39,764 bases of DNA, taken from contig CALHZT010000397.1 of the NCBI GenBank assembly GCA_938040995.1, positions 1 through 39,764 of the forward strand. The letters run 5' to 3'. Positions within the stretch are counted from its first letter, which is position 1. The number at the start of each line of letters is the position of its first letter. Below are positions 23,882-32,712 of the stretch, one piece after another. This DNA comes from an uncultured Pirellulaceae bacterium. Its GTDB lineage: Bacteria; Planctomycetota; Planctomycetia; Pirellulales; Pirellulaceae. Under the pieces are notes generated by a model. The model was not told where the DNA came from and made no database searches. It saw nothing but the letters and a program-made list of their open reading frames with translations. The position numbers and the translations under genes were made by a program.

Positions 23882-25770
23882 GCCGCAAGAAACGCCCAAA
23901 ACCGAAACTCAAGGAGATTGTGCCGAAGCTTTCGCACATCTACGCCTATTTTTGGCCTCAGATCAAACCGTATCGTTGGCGATTGATGTCGGCACTGGGG
24001 GCGCTGGCGGTTTCCGTTTTCATCCGCCTGTTGGAGCCGTGGCCGCTCAAGATTTTCCTCGACAATGTTCTTGGCGACGCCGCGAATGCTCAAGGCGTTT
24101 TCGCCAACTGGCAGCCGCGTGAACTTCTGATGGCGGTTGCTGTGGCGATGGTCATCATTGCAGTCATCCGTTCGCTTTCCGAATACTTCAGCCGCGTTGG
24201 ATTCTTTGTTGTCGGCAACCGGGTTGTGATGAAAGTCCGCGACCGACTGTATCGGCACATGCAGCGACTCTCACTTGGTTTTCACAGCCGGTCTCGTTCC
24301 GGTGATTTAATCATTCGCGTCACTCGTGACGTGAGTCTCGTACGGGACGTTACCGCCACCGCCATAATGCCCCTGGTAGCCAGCTCCTCGATGTTGCTCG
24401 GTATGGTGGCGGTAATGTTCTTTTTAAGCTGGCAGTTGACGCTGTTGGCACTGGTGACGTTGCCCCTTTTCTGGCTAACAACATTTCGACTTGGGAAACA
24501 GATTCGCGAATCAGCCAAGAAGCAGCGGATGCGTGAATCGGCGATGGCATCCACCGCATCGGAATCGCTCATTGCGATTCGCATGATAAAGGCGATGGGT
24601 CTTGAGGAACGGTTCGCAGATTCATTTGGCACGAAAAACGCGCAAAGCCAAAAAGAAGATCTTCGTGCCAGCCGTCTGTCTGTGCGACTTGGCCGGACCA
24701 TCGATGTGTTGCTCGCGATCTCGTCGGCGATCGTGATCTGGTTCGGCGGCAAGCTGGCTCTTGCGGGCGACATGTCCGCCGGTGATATCGTTGTGTTTCT
24801 GACATATCTGAAGCGTTCTTTTAAACCGGCCCAGGAGTTTGCCAAGTACGTCGCGCGATTGTCAAAAGCCGCCGCGGCGGGCGAGCGAGTCATCGAGATT
24901 CTCGAGACTCGGCCAGAAATTCGCGACAAGGCCGACGCCGTCGAGCTGGATCGGTGTACCGGTTCGATCCGCTTTAATGAAGTTTCCTTTTCCTATAAGT
25001 CGCCGGAGAGTGCTGCCAGCAAAGGCGACAACGCGCCCGGAACGCCCGCCAAAGTACTCGATCACGTATCGCTCGCGATCAAGCCGGGGCAGTTTGTCAG
25101 CCTGGTCGGACCATCAGGCGGCGGCAAGTCGACGATCATCGCCCTGATCCTGCGGCTGTTCGAGCCGGAGCGCGGTTCGGTCACCGTTGATGAAACCGAC
25201 ATCCGGGAATTCACGATCCAGTCGCTGCGAGCCCAAACGAGCAGTGTCATGCAGGAGCCGCTTTTGCTGGCCGATACCGTTTACGGGAATATCGCGTGCG
25301 CCGCGGAAGACGCCACCGAGTCCGAAGTTCTCGAAGCCGCGCGGCTTGCCAATGCACACGAATTCATCCAGCAAATTCCCGGTGGCTATGACGCGAAAAT
25401 CGGTGAGCGCGGCGCGACATTGTCACGCGGTCAGCAGCAACGGATCGCTCTCGCGCGGGCGGCGATCCGACGCACCCCGATCCTTCTGCTCGACGAGCCA
25501 ACGACGGGGCTGGATGAAGAGAGCGAGTCGAAGGTTGTCGATGCGTTGCGGCGACTGTCCAGCGGTCGAACGACCATCATGGCGACTCATAATCTCACGA
25601 TGGCATCCCAGGCCGACCGGATTTTCTTTGTCGAGGCGGGCAGAATTGTCGAGCAAGGCTCGCACCCCGAGCTGATCGCGAAGAAGGGCCGGTATGCGAC
25701 GTGGTACGCACGTCAGCAAAGCCGCAACCAACGCCCCGGCGGCACTCAAAAGTTTTCCGTTGTGTCCTAA
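23878..25770 (+). CDS. MsbA-type ABC exporter (fused permease and ATPase)
   Basis: A 630-residue half-transporter that would work as a homodimer. Six membrane segments lie between about residues 30 and 320 (Ser-Arg-Lys-rich N-terminus, then YFWPQIKPYRWRLMSALGAL...). The ATPase domain, about 360-600, has Walker A GPSGGGKSTI, a Q-loop SSVMQEPLL, signature LSRGQQQRIALARA, Walker B ILLLDEPTTGLD and the H-loop ATHNL. Likely substrates are a lipid-linked glycan or lipid, judged from the three glycosyltransferases upstream. I chose the ATG at 23878 (ATGA overlap) over longer in-frame options. The next gene begins 21 bases after the stop. Confidence 0.93.
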   Translation: MSRKKRPKPKLKEIVPKLSHIYAYFWPQIKPYRWRLMSALGALAVSVFIRLLEPWPLKIFLDNVLGDAANAQGVFANWQPRELLMAVAVAMVIIAVIRSLSEYFSRVGFFVVGNRVVMKVRDRLYRHMQRLSLGFHSRSRSGDLIIRVTRDVSLVRDVTATAIMPLVASSSMLLGMVAVMFFLSWQLTLLALVTLPLFWLTTFRLGKQIRESAKKQRMRESAMASTASESLIAIRMIKAMGLEERFADSFGTKNAQSQKEDLRASRLSVRLGRTIDVLLAISSAIVIWFGGKLALAGDMSAGDIVVFLTYLKRSFKPAQEFAKYVARLSKAAAAGERVIEILETRPEIRDKADAVELDRCTGSIRFNEVSFSYKSPESAASKGDNAPGTPAKVLDHVSLAIKPGQFVSLVGPSGGGKSTIIALILRLFEPERGSVTVDETDIREFTIQSLRAQTSSVMQEPLLLADTVYGNIACAAEDATESEVLEAARLANAHEFIQQIPGGYDAKIGERGATLSRGQQQRIALARAAIRRTPILLLDEPTTGLDEESESKVVDALRRLSSGRTTIMATHNLTMASQADRIFFVEAGRIVEQGSHPELIAKKGRYATWYARQQSRNQRPGGTQKFSVVS

Positions 25771-25791
25771 CCAGCGAACCCGTCAGCAATC

Positions 25792-28700
25792 ATGCAATCC
25801 AGGCAAACATTAACGACGACGAGAGCTTCCATGGGAATGCGAACCGGCAATCGAAATCCGTTCGTGTTCATTGGTGGTTGTCCGCGCAGTGGAACAACGC
25901 TCCTGCAGCGGATGCTCAACCACCATCCCGAGCTTGCCGTTGCCAACGACAGCCACTTTGTGCCACGCGCACTCCAAAAGCATTCGAAGCAGCTTTATGA
26001 ATCCGCGTGTTGCGGCGCCCCGGTTCCGTTGAGCGACGAACTCGTGGAAGAGGTGTGGAACTACCACCGCTTTTATCGAATGGAGCTGGAACGAAGTGAT
26101 CTGGATGCGTCCGCGAGCGATGCATCGACTTATCAGGAGTTGGTGTCCAACCTCTTTGAGCTCTTCGCACGGCGTCGCGGCAAGTCGTTGGCTGGCGAAA
26201 AAACACCCGACTATGTGCGTCACTCGGATGTGTTGCTGGGCATGTTTCCAGGATCGCGCATGGTTCACATTGTGCGCGATGGACGCGATACGGCGCTTTC
26301 GCTACTCGATTGGGCGACGCCTTCGAAAGGCCCGGGGCGGTTTCAGTTGTGGGACGAAGACCCGGTCGCGGTTTCGGCACTGTGGTGGCGAGAATTTGTG
26401 ACATGCGGTCCCGATTCTGATCGTGGGGATCACCATCCGGATCGCTGGGTGACGGTGAAGTACGAACAGCTGCTCGATTGTGCGGAAGAGACCCTCCACT
26501 CGTTGTGTGAGCAGTTATCCCTGGAATATTCGGACGCGATGTTGCGATTCCATGTTGGCAAGCAGCAGGGAACGGTAGCGGAGCAAAACTCTGCGAAGCT
26601 TGCGGAGCAGTCCTCGAATCAGTCGGCGAAGGGTCGCTGGTTGCCAGTGACTCGTGGGCTTCGCGACTGGCGCAAGTCACTACCACCGGAAGACGTCGTC
26701 GTTTTTGAAAGTCTGGCTGGTGATGCGCTCGAGATGCACGGATACGGACTTTCCGGGTACCCCCAGTCCTCGAACGCGGCTGATCGAGTCGCCGTGGCGC
26801 TCGAGTTCTGGAATCAGGAGGAACGATCGCGTCGCAGGCCCAAAGCTGCGCCTCGCCAGGAGTCACTTGCGTGCCATACGAAGCAATTTCGCATTCCGGA
26901 CGACGCGGAATTGCCAAATCTTGGCACTGTTCTGGATTCCAGCGCGTTTGAGCAGTTTCTCGCCGGGCATGATATCCAGGCTGAACTGCAGTCGACCTAT
27001 CTGCGTTACAAGCCGGGAACAAACTGTCTGGTTGGTTTTCGAAACATGAAAACCGGAATGCCCTGGGGATTCGCAATCGCACATCGCGCAGATGCGGGTG
27101 ACAAATTGGAGAATGCTCGCAGGTTCATTGAGAGTCATTCCATTTCAGGCACGTCCGCATGTGGATTCGTGGATGAGCAACGCCATATTGCGACATTCTG
27201 TTTTCCGCACGACCCACGATTGCCATTTCTTGCCGATGGAATCAGCAATCTGTCTGAGTCGGCTGGTACATCGTTCGAAGTCCTCAGCTACAAACCGCAG
27301 CGGCGGTGTGTTTTGAAAGTGACGGACGCTGACGGAGAACGAACGGTCGTGCGCTTTTACTGCGAAGCCGAGTACGTCAACGCGAGGAAAGCATACCGGC
27401 AACTTGCCGCGCAGTCGCAGTCGTCAGCAGGATTGGAAAACCATTCGGATCGCCACTGCACGATCACCACAGCGTGGCATGACGGCTCGAGGTGTCTGAA
27501 TGGGCGAACCGTTGGGGAGAAGCTCTCGCAGCTTTCGATGGCGGGGGAGTGGCTCGGGGAATTCCATCAAGGCCTCAATCACAAGCTGCCTGTTGTTACA
27601 CCCGGCGACATGCTGGAGCGTCTAAATGTGGCTATCGATGCGTTGAGCGAGTTATTGCCACATGAGCGAAAGCGGATGGTGAGAATTGCGGCGCGTGTTG
27701 CGGCCGTCTTGCCGCTTCGTGTGAACCGCATGGTTCGTTCCCACGGGGATTTTCATGCGGGTCAGCTGGTGCTTGATGATTCCGTCGCGCCGGGCATCCT
27801 GAATGCCATCGACTGGGATCATGCCTGCAACGCGCCGGCAGCATGTGATCTTGGCTCGTTTATCGCGCACTATCTGTTGGAGCATGGTGCGACAGCCGAC
27901 GCGGTGGAAACTTCACAGCTGGACAGGGAAATCGACGCATTTCTTGCCGGTTACGAACGTGTTGTCGACCAATCATTAATTCCTGATCGTTCGCAACTTG
28001 CGTGCTACGTGGCGATCGCGACATTGCAGGTTGCCATTCAGCCGTTTCGTTCGTGTCGCCCGCAATGGGAGCAGCAGGCGACATTGCTTCTTGATTATGC
28101 GGCACGGAGCCTTCGCAAAGTTGGATCTACCTTGGTCGAACCCAGGCCCGTTATCGAGAATCTGTTGAACGACGAGGATCTGTCGTGGGTTTCGAAATCG
28201 TTGTGCCCACGCGGCGCCGGACTGGAGTTTTCGAAACACGGTATTCGGCTGCAGACGATTCGGCCAGTTCGTTCGGTAACGAATCGTCGCTGTCTGGTGG
28301 AATATGTACTTCACAACGAGGATTGTATTCTTGGAAAAGCTCGGAAGAAGGGGCTCGATCTCCAGGCGTGGCAAGCGCAGCGGCAAGTGTTCGACGCGGC
28401 GAACCGTGCCGGAGCGAGACGACAGCGGCTGAAAATTGCGCAGCCCTTTGGTGCCATCCCGGACTGGAACATGTGGTTTCAGTCGCGACTGGCGGGGAAC
28501 TCCGTCAACAGTCAGGAGCTGCTTGCCCGTGATCCTGACACGGTGTTTGGGATCGGTCAGGCCCTTGGCGAGCTCCATCAATTGAACGTTCAGGTTGGAC
28601 GGCGTCATACGATTCAGAACGAACTCGAAATTCTGGAATCCGGCATGGAACGCGTCATTGAGAAACGCCCAAACTGGACCGAACGTATTCAGGTCATTCA

Positions 28701-29121
28701 GTCGGCGTGCCGCGATTTCCTGCTGAGACTTTCGACGGATCGCGAAACGGGAATTCATCGCGACTTTTATCCTGCGCAAGTCGTCCTTGACGAAGATGAG
28801 GTGGGAATCGTGGATCTCGATCTCTTTGCGATGGGGCATCCCGCGATTGATGTCGGGAACTTTGTCGCACATCTGATGGAGGCTGCCGTTCGAATTACCG
28901 GAAAGGCGAATTCGGCCGCGGCGCACTCAAAAGCATTTATTGCGGGATACCAGAGCACGGCGCTTCCGCTTGCGCCACTTGATATTGAAATCATGACGTT
29001 CGTGTCGTTCGCGCGGCACATTCAGATCAGTCATCGAATTAGCGATCGAAGGAAATCGACTCGCCAGTTAATTAGAAAATGCCACCAGTTGATGGAACAA
29101 CTCGTCCGCAGAACAAGCTGA
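25792..29121 (+). CDS. Sulfotransferase fused to two aminoglycoside-phosphotransferase-like domains
   Basis: A 1109-residue three-part protein. Residues about 20-320 are a PAPS-dependent sulfotransferase: the 5'-phosphosulfate loop is CPRSGTT (30-36) and the 3'-phosphate motif VHIVRDGRD (158-166). Residues about 385-770 form an APH/kinase-like domain with HGDFHAGQ (His651, Asp653) and IDWD (Asp674, Asp676). Residues about 790-1100 form a second one with HRDFYPAQ (His989, Asp991) and VDLD (Asp1008, Asp1010). Both therefore keep the catalytic Asp and metal Asp motifs. I know of no well-studied enzyme with this exact layout. It could sulfate and phosphorylate the glycan made by the neighbouring genes. 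ATG at 25792, and the PEP-CTERM gene follows after 12 bases. Confidence 0.88.
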   Translation: MQSRQTLTTTRASMGMRTGNRNPFVFIGGCPRSGTTLLQRMLNHHPELAVANDSHFVPRALQKHSKQLYESACCGAPVPLSDELVEEVWNYHRFYRMELERSDLDASASDASTYQELVSNLFELFARRRGKSLAGEKTPDYVRHSDVLLGMFPGSRMVHIVRDGRDTALSLLDWATPSKGPGRFQLWDEDPVAVSALWWREFVTCGPDSDRGDHHPDRWVTVKYEQLLDCAEETLHSLCEQLSLEYSDAMLRFHVGKQQGTVAEQNSAKLAEQSSNQSAKGRWLPVTRGLRDWRKSLPPEDVVVFESLAGDALEMHGYGLSGYPQSSNAADRVAVALEFWNQEERSRRRPKAAPRQESLACHTKQFRIPDDAELPNLGTVLDSSAFEQFLAGHDIQAELQSTYLRYKPGTNCLVGFRNMKTGMPWGFAIAHRADAGDKLENARRFIESHSISGTSACGFVDEQRHIATFCFPHDPRLPFLADGISNLSESAGTSFEVLSYKPQRRCVLKVTDADGERTVVRFYCEAEYVNARKAYRQLAAQSQSSAGLENHSDRHCTITTAWHDGSRCLNGRTVGEKLSQLSMAGEWLGEFHQGLNHKLPVVTPGDMLERLNVAIDALSELLPHERKRMVRIAARVAAVLPLRVNRMVRSHGDFHAGQLVLDDSVAPGILNAIDWDHACNAPAACDLGSFIAHYLLEHGATADAVETSQLDREIDAFLAGYERVVDQSLIPDRSQLACYVAIATLQVAIQPFRSCRPQWEQQATLLLDYAARSLRKVGSTLVEPRPVIENLLNDEDLSWVSKSLCPRGAGLEFSKHGIRLQTIRPVRSVTNRRCLVEYVLHNEDCILGKARKKGLDLQAWQAQRQVFDAANRAGARRQRLKIAQPFGAIPDWNMWFQSRLAGNSVNSQELLARDPDTVFGIGQALGELHQLNVQVGRRHTIQNELEILESGMERVIEKRPNWTERIQVIQSACRDFLLRLSTDRETGIHRDFYPAQVVLDEDEVGIVDLDLFAMGHPAIDVGNFVAHLMEAAVRITGKANSAAAHSKAFIAGYQSTALPLAPLDIEIMTFVSFARHIQISHRISDRRKSTRQLIRKCHQLMEQLVRRTS

Positions 29122-29133
29122 AAGAGGCCAGCA

Positions 29134-30951
29134 ATGAATTTTCGATTCTTCACGATAAACCTGCGGTTGTTGCTCGCTGCGCTGACAGTTTTGCTCGTTT
29201 GCGGTCAGTCGTTGGCCGTTCAGGTCTGGAACGACAATACCGGTAGCTGGTTCGATTCATTGAACTGGACGCCAATCGGCGTACCTAACAGTACGCAGAC
29301 GGCCTCGATCAACAATGGAGGCACGGCAACGGGAACCGTCGGGACGGCACGCGCATTCCAGATTGACGTTGGCAAGAACGGCGGGACCGGCTCACTTGAA
29401 TTTTCTGGTGTGGATGTTGAATTGCAGTCGAGTCTGGATCTTGGAGACGTCGAAGCGACCTTCGCAACCGGTGGCGTGGACGCGACGAGTAATGGAACTG
29501 CGTCGCTGACGAATGCGGCGGAGGTCCAGATTGGGTTGTCCGGGATGGGCGATATAAACGTGGGGCAGACAAGCGCCGGTGCCGGCTCGAATGCCGAAGG
29601 CACCGCGGATTTTGCCATTCAGAATATTGAAACGGTTGTTGTCGCTGGAGATTTTGATTTGGGACAAACGTCAGGCAGCGGAACGGCGACGGGGTTTGGG
29701 ACGGCGAACATCAGTGGTATTCCAGGATTGCTTTCCGTCGGTGGCGATTTTGATGTCGGCCAGACGTCCGCCATCGTTGGCGGGGTAAACTCTGGTCGCG
29801 GCATACTGACGCTGGATGCTGTCGAGGAAATTCAGGTCGCGGCAGACATCGACGTTGGGCAGGCAACGGGAGATGGTGCTGCCTCAGCGTTTGGAAGCGC
29901 TATGCTGGCGGCGGACACACTCGTTGTCGGTGACAGCCTGGATGTTGCCAAAATACGCGCCTTCACAAACGCGAACAATTCAGGAGATGGTTCGATCCGC
30001 ATTGCGGATGCGACTGTGTCCATTGGATTCGGTTCGGCATCGCCCGGAAGTATTGAAATTAGCCGAGTATTGGTTTCCGAGTCAGCGCGAGGTCAGGCAA
30101 CGGGCTCGGTAATCTTCGACGGTGCGAATGTTGACATTGCGAATGATGTCATTGTCGGTGAGTTGGCTCTCGGGGGAACGAATTCACTGTCATCCTCGTC
30201 CGCGTCATTGATACTTCTCGACAGCAAGCTCGATACCCGCGACTTGTCGGTAGCGTCCCGACTGGATTCAACGGCTGGAAGCGTATCGGGAATTGTCGAT
30301 GCCAGGAGAAGTCTTGTCGTCGTGCAGAGCCTGCTCAGCTTGAGTCAGGATGCGACTTTACGATTGCACATTGACGGAACAACCCGGGCGCTTGGCGGCG
30401 GGCTCACCAGCGACTATTCAGCCATCGATGCGGATCTGGCGACGCTTGGTGGGGCTTTGGAACTGGTCGATCACGCGACTTACGCAGGTCCGGCGGCTCG
30501 TGGACAAGTCGACGAGTTTCAGTTGATTACGACATTGTTTGGGATCACCGGGAGCTTTGACAGCATCACATTCGATGGTGTGCCTGTCGATGTTGACGAT
30601 GCGACTTATGTTGGCGAAACGGAGGGAGGAGAGGACGGTTTGTTCATGACCGTCACGCAGACTCCTGACGATCTGCTGCTTTCCGGGTATCTGGCGCTAC
30701 CCGGTGACGCGAACGGTGACCGGTCTGTCGATGCTTCCGATTTCAATATCTGGAACTCGAACAAGTTCCGGAGCGGTACGGACTGGTCGACCGGCGATTT
30801 TACAGGCGACGGGGTCACAGACGCGTCGGACTTTAACGTCTGGAACTCGAACAAGTTCACATCGGTACTTCGATCGGTACCTGAACCAGCCTTCGGATCA
30901 ATCTTGCCCGGTTTGTTGTTTGCATTTTTGCTGCTTCGCCGCAATCGCTGA
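29134..30951 (+). CDS. Secreted beta-rich protein with dockerin-like repeats and PEP-CTERM tail
   Basis: A 605-residue surface protein. Signal peptide: MNFRFFTINLRLLLAALTVLLVCGQSLA with cleavage near residue 28. The body is Gly/Ala/Thr/Asp-rich, with autotransporter-like repeats (SWFDSLNWTPIGVPNSTQTASINNGG and following VGQTS, DVGQTS units). Near the C-terminus are two Ca-binding dockerin-type repeats, GDANGDRSVDASDFNIW and GDFTGDGVTDASDFNVW, both followed by NSNKF. The tail is VPEPAFGS, a hydrophobic run and RRNR (residues about 582-605), a PEP-CTERM sorting signal. Such proteins are linked to exopolysaccharide loci and exosortase; no exosortase gene is in the window. A purine-rich AAAGAGG lies about six bases before the ATG. 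Confidence 0.9.
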   Translation: MNFRFFTINLRLLLAALTVLLVCGQSLAVQVWNDNTGSWFDSLNWTPIGVPNSTQTASINNGGTATGTVGTARAFQIDVGKNGGTGSLEFSGVDVELQSSLDLGDVEATFATGGVDATSNGTASLTNAAEVQIGLSGMGDINVGQTSAGAGSNAEGTADFAIQNIETVVVAGDFDLGQTSGSGTATGFGTANISGIPGLLSVGGDFDVGQTSAIVGGVNSGRGILTLDAVEEIQVAADIDVGQATGDGAASAFGSAMLAADTLVVGDSLDVAKIRAFTNANNSGDGSIRIADATVSIGFGSASPGSIEISRVLVSESARGQATGSVIFDGANVDIANDVIVGELALGGTNSLSSSSASLILLDSKLDTRDLSVASRLDSTAGSVSGIVDARRSLVVVQSLLSLSQDATLRLHIDGTTRALGGGLTSDYSAIDADLATLGGALELVDHATYAGPAARGQVDEFQLITTLFGITGSFDSITFDGVPVDVDDATYVGETEGGEDGLFMTVTQTPDDLLLSGYLALPGDANGDRSVDASDFNIWNSNKFRSGTDWSTGDFTGDGVTDASDFNVWNSNKFTSVLRSVPEPAFGSILPGLLFAFLLLRRNR

Positions 30952-31159
30952 ATTGTTTTTCACTCAACTAGTGGCAGTCTGACTCGCGACCACAAGATAT
31001 TGTGCTGGCCTTGCCAGATACGCTAGCGGTACGCGCGTTGAGTCCATGATTGATGTTGGTGCCGGCTGAGACCGTTGGTACTCTCTCGGGCATCGAGTCA
31101 CCAAGTTGGCGACTTCGTCAGCTTTTCCGCCTGTTCATGGATGGAGCGCGTGTCCACGG

Positions 31160-31642
31160 ATGGACTTTTTTCAATATGTAGTGCCGAAGAACTCGGCGAT
31201 CGTTCCGGTTGTCGTTGGATTGATGACAATCGTCGCGATCAGCGGCTGCCGGACGGGCCCGTCAAATCAGGCCATTCAGTCTGAGCAGATGGCTTCGCTC
31301 CTTGATTACCAATACGGTCCCCAGTCGTCATTCGCTTCGGTCAGTTCAGAAGAAGGTGTCGGCATCGCGCCCGTGGTTGACGCGGATTTGCAGCAAGTCG
31401 CCGGTCCGTCGGTTGAGTCGTTCGAGAGCGAGCCTGCTTCTGCATCGTTCCAGGCTACGGACAGTCAGTCGATTTCTTCTGCGGCTTCTGAGTCTCAGAA
31501 TGCTCAACCCACCGAAGTGCCGGTTTATAACGGCGGAGTCATCAGGGAATCGGCAGCGGCTGAATCGACAGCGCCGTATTCGTATCCGCAGGTGAATCGT
31601 GTACCGCAGCCGTTCGCCAGCGGCAATCCGCTTCGCGACTGA
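31160..31642 (+). CDS. Small lipoprotein, Ser/Gln-rich
   Basis: About 160 residues from the ATG at 31160 (MDFFQYVV...). The hydrophobic N-terminal segment ends in MTIVAISGCRTG, a lipobox-like site with Cys at about residue 30. The remainder is rich in Ser, Ala, Glu and Gln and is probably disordered; it has no recognisable domain. An upstream start at 31106 in the same frame would put a polar stretch before the signal, so it is less likely. It stands alone, 80 bases before a composite repeat region. Confidence 0.7.
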   Translation: MDFFQYVVPKNSAIVPVVVGLMTIVAISGCRTGPSNQAIQSEQMASLLDYQYGPQSSFASVSSEEGVGIAPVVDADLQQVAGPSVESFESEPASASFQATDSQSISSAASESQNAQPTEVPVYNGGVIRESAAAESTAPYSYPQVNRVPQPFASGNPLRD

Positions 31643-31721
31643 ATGGGCGTCGTTGTAGTTGTAGGCCCGGACAAGCGGCGAAAACGGGTACCATGTTTGC
31701 GCGTTTAACGCCGCGCTGTGC

Positions 31722-32167
31722 GGGCAAGAATTGCCAGGTGGAACAGGTTCTTTTCGCCGGAGTGCTCTGATTGCCGCCACTGCGCGGCCGGTTGAAAGCT
31801 TGCACGCTGATTCCAAATTTACCAGGCATCAGCGATGCTCCACTTGCAAGGTATCGATTTTGAACGGGCAACTCAGGTCGACCTGGTCTACAACGGGGCG
31901 ATCATCGAGCCACAACACCCGGCAGCTGACGCAGCCGGCTCGCCAGAAACCGATTGAGCAGTATGGGCCTTTAGGCAGAAATTCCATACTCAATACCGGC
32001 TAACGCCGGTGCTACGAACAGATTTGAAATAGCTTCTACGCATCAGCTGGTACCGGGCAAGAATTGCCAGGTGGAACAGGTTCCTGGTCAGGTGAACAAG
32101 TCATCGCCGGGTGGAACAAGTTCCTTTCGCGCCGGAATGAGCTTCTGATTGCCGGCACTGCGCGGCG
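31722..32167. repeat. Composite repeat region, copy 1 (blocks A and B)
   Basis: About 450 bases with no credible gene. A 29-base segment beginning GGGCAAGAATTGCC occurs at 31722-31750 and again at 32055-32083. Block A (31784-31968) matches 39468-39652 in the same direction. It ends in a 29-base arm (31916-31944) that is the exact reverse complement of the left arm of the 39405 copy. Block B (about 31973-32036, with an ACCGGC/GCCGGT hairpin at 31995-32010) is the reverse complement of 39333-39397 at about 59 of 65 positions. Minisatellite-like units with GGTGGAACAGGTTCC continue to 32140. The flanks 31643-31721 and 32168-32388 show nothing further. Confidence 0.8.
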
Positions 32168-32427
32168 TTGTCCGATTCCGGATTGAAAATCATCTCGCCG
32201 CTGGTACCAGCCTACGGATCTACGGATCAGCTGATTGCCAATAATGGCGAATCTTCAATTGTTTTCTTTCGCGAATTGCGTCGATCTCCTGCAGACTCGC
32301 TGCCTGCCTCGTATATGGGTTATATTCTGCACACCAACGTTGAGTATCAAACCGGCTGCGCGACGACCATTTTTTTGGGGCCAGGAAATTGTCCGATATC
32401 GAGCCATCAACGGCGAATAGCCAGACT

Positions 32428-32712
32428 ATGCTGGCTCCACAATTCACTATTCGGCGCATGCTGTTGTTGACGACGGTCATGGCATTCCTGGCGTTGGTTG
32501 CGGAATTCGCACGTCGCGGTAGCGTACCGGCTCGAGCCGCCGTGATCGTGGTTCTTGGCCTGGCGACTTTCTTTATGCTGTCGGCTGTGTTGGTTGTATT
32601 CGCGACATTTTGGTCGAGGCTTCGTCGCAAATCGGGAGGGATCAAAGGCGAATCACCCTTCGCGGAACATCGCCCGCCTCCGCGACTGGTGCAACCGGAG
32701 GAGCCGGTATGA
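32428..32712 (+). CDS. Small membrane protein
   Basis: About 94 residues from ATG 32428 (MLAPQFTIRRMLLLTTVMAF); an in-frame TTG at 32389 would add 13 residues. The FTIRRMLLLTT phrase followed by two hydrophobic segments (residues about 11-26 and 35-60) is a pattern common in small planctomycete membrane proteins of unknown role. The C-terminus is basic and Pro-rich. Its stop overlaps the next ATG (ATGA), so it probably belongs to the operon of the 773-residue protein and the ABC transporter. Confidence 0.7.
   Translation: MLAPQFTIRRMLLLTTVMAFLALVAEFARRGSVPARAAVIVVLGLATFFMLSAVLVVFATFWSRLRRKSGGIKGESPFAEHRPPPRLVQPEEPV
32697..32703 (+). promoter_or_regulatory. Shine-Dalgarno site for the 773-residue gene
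   Basis: GGAGGAG lies five bases before the ATG at 32709 and decides that start. The reading frame is open further upstream, to 32610, but the encoded stretch there lacks a signal peptide. Confidence 0.65.

Noticed and set aside
31731..32003. Open frame of 90 codons in repeat block A
   Set aside because: Lies wholly in repeat DNA and does not match the frame used in the other copy.
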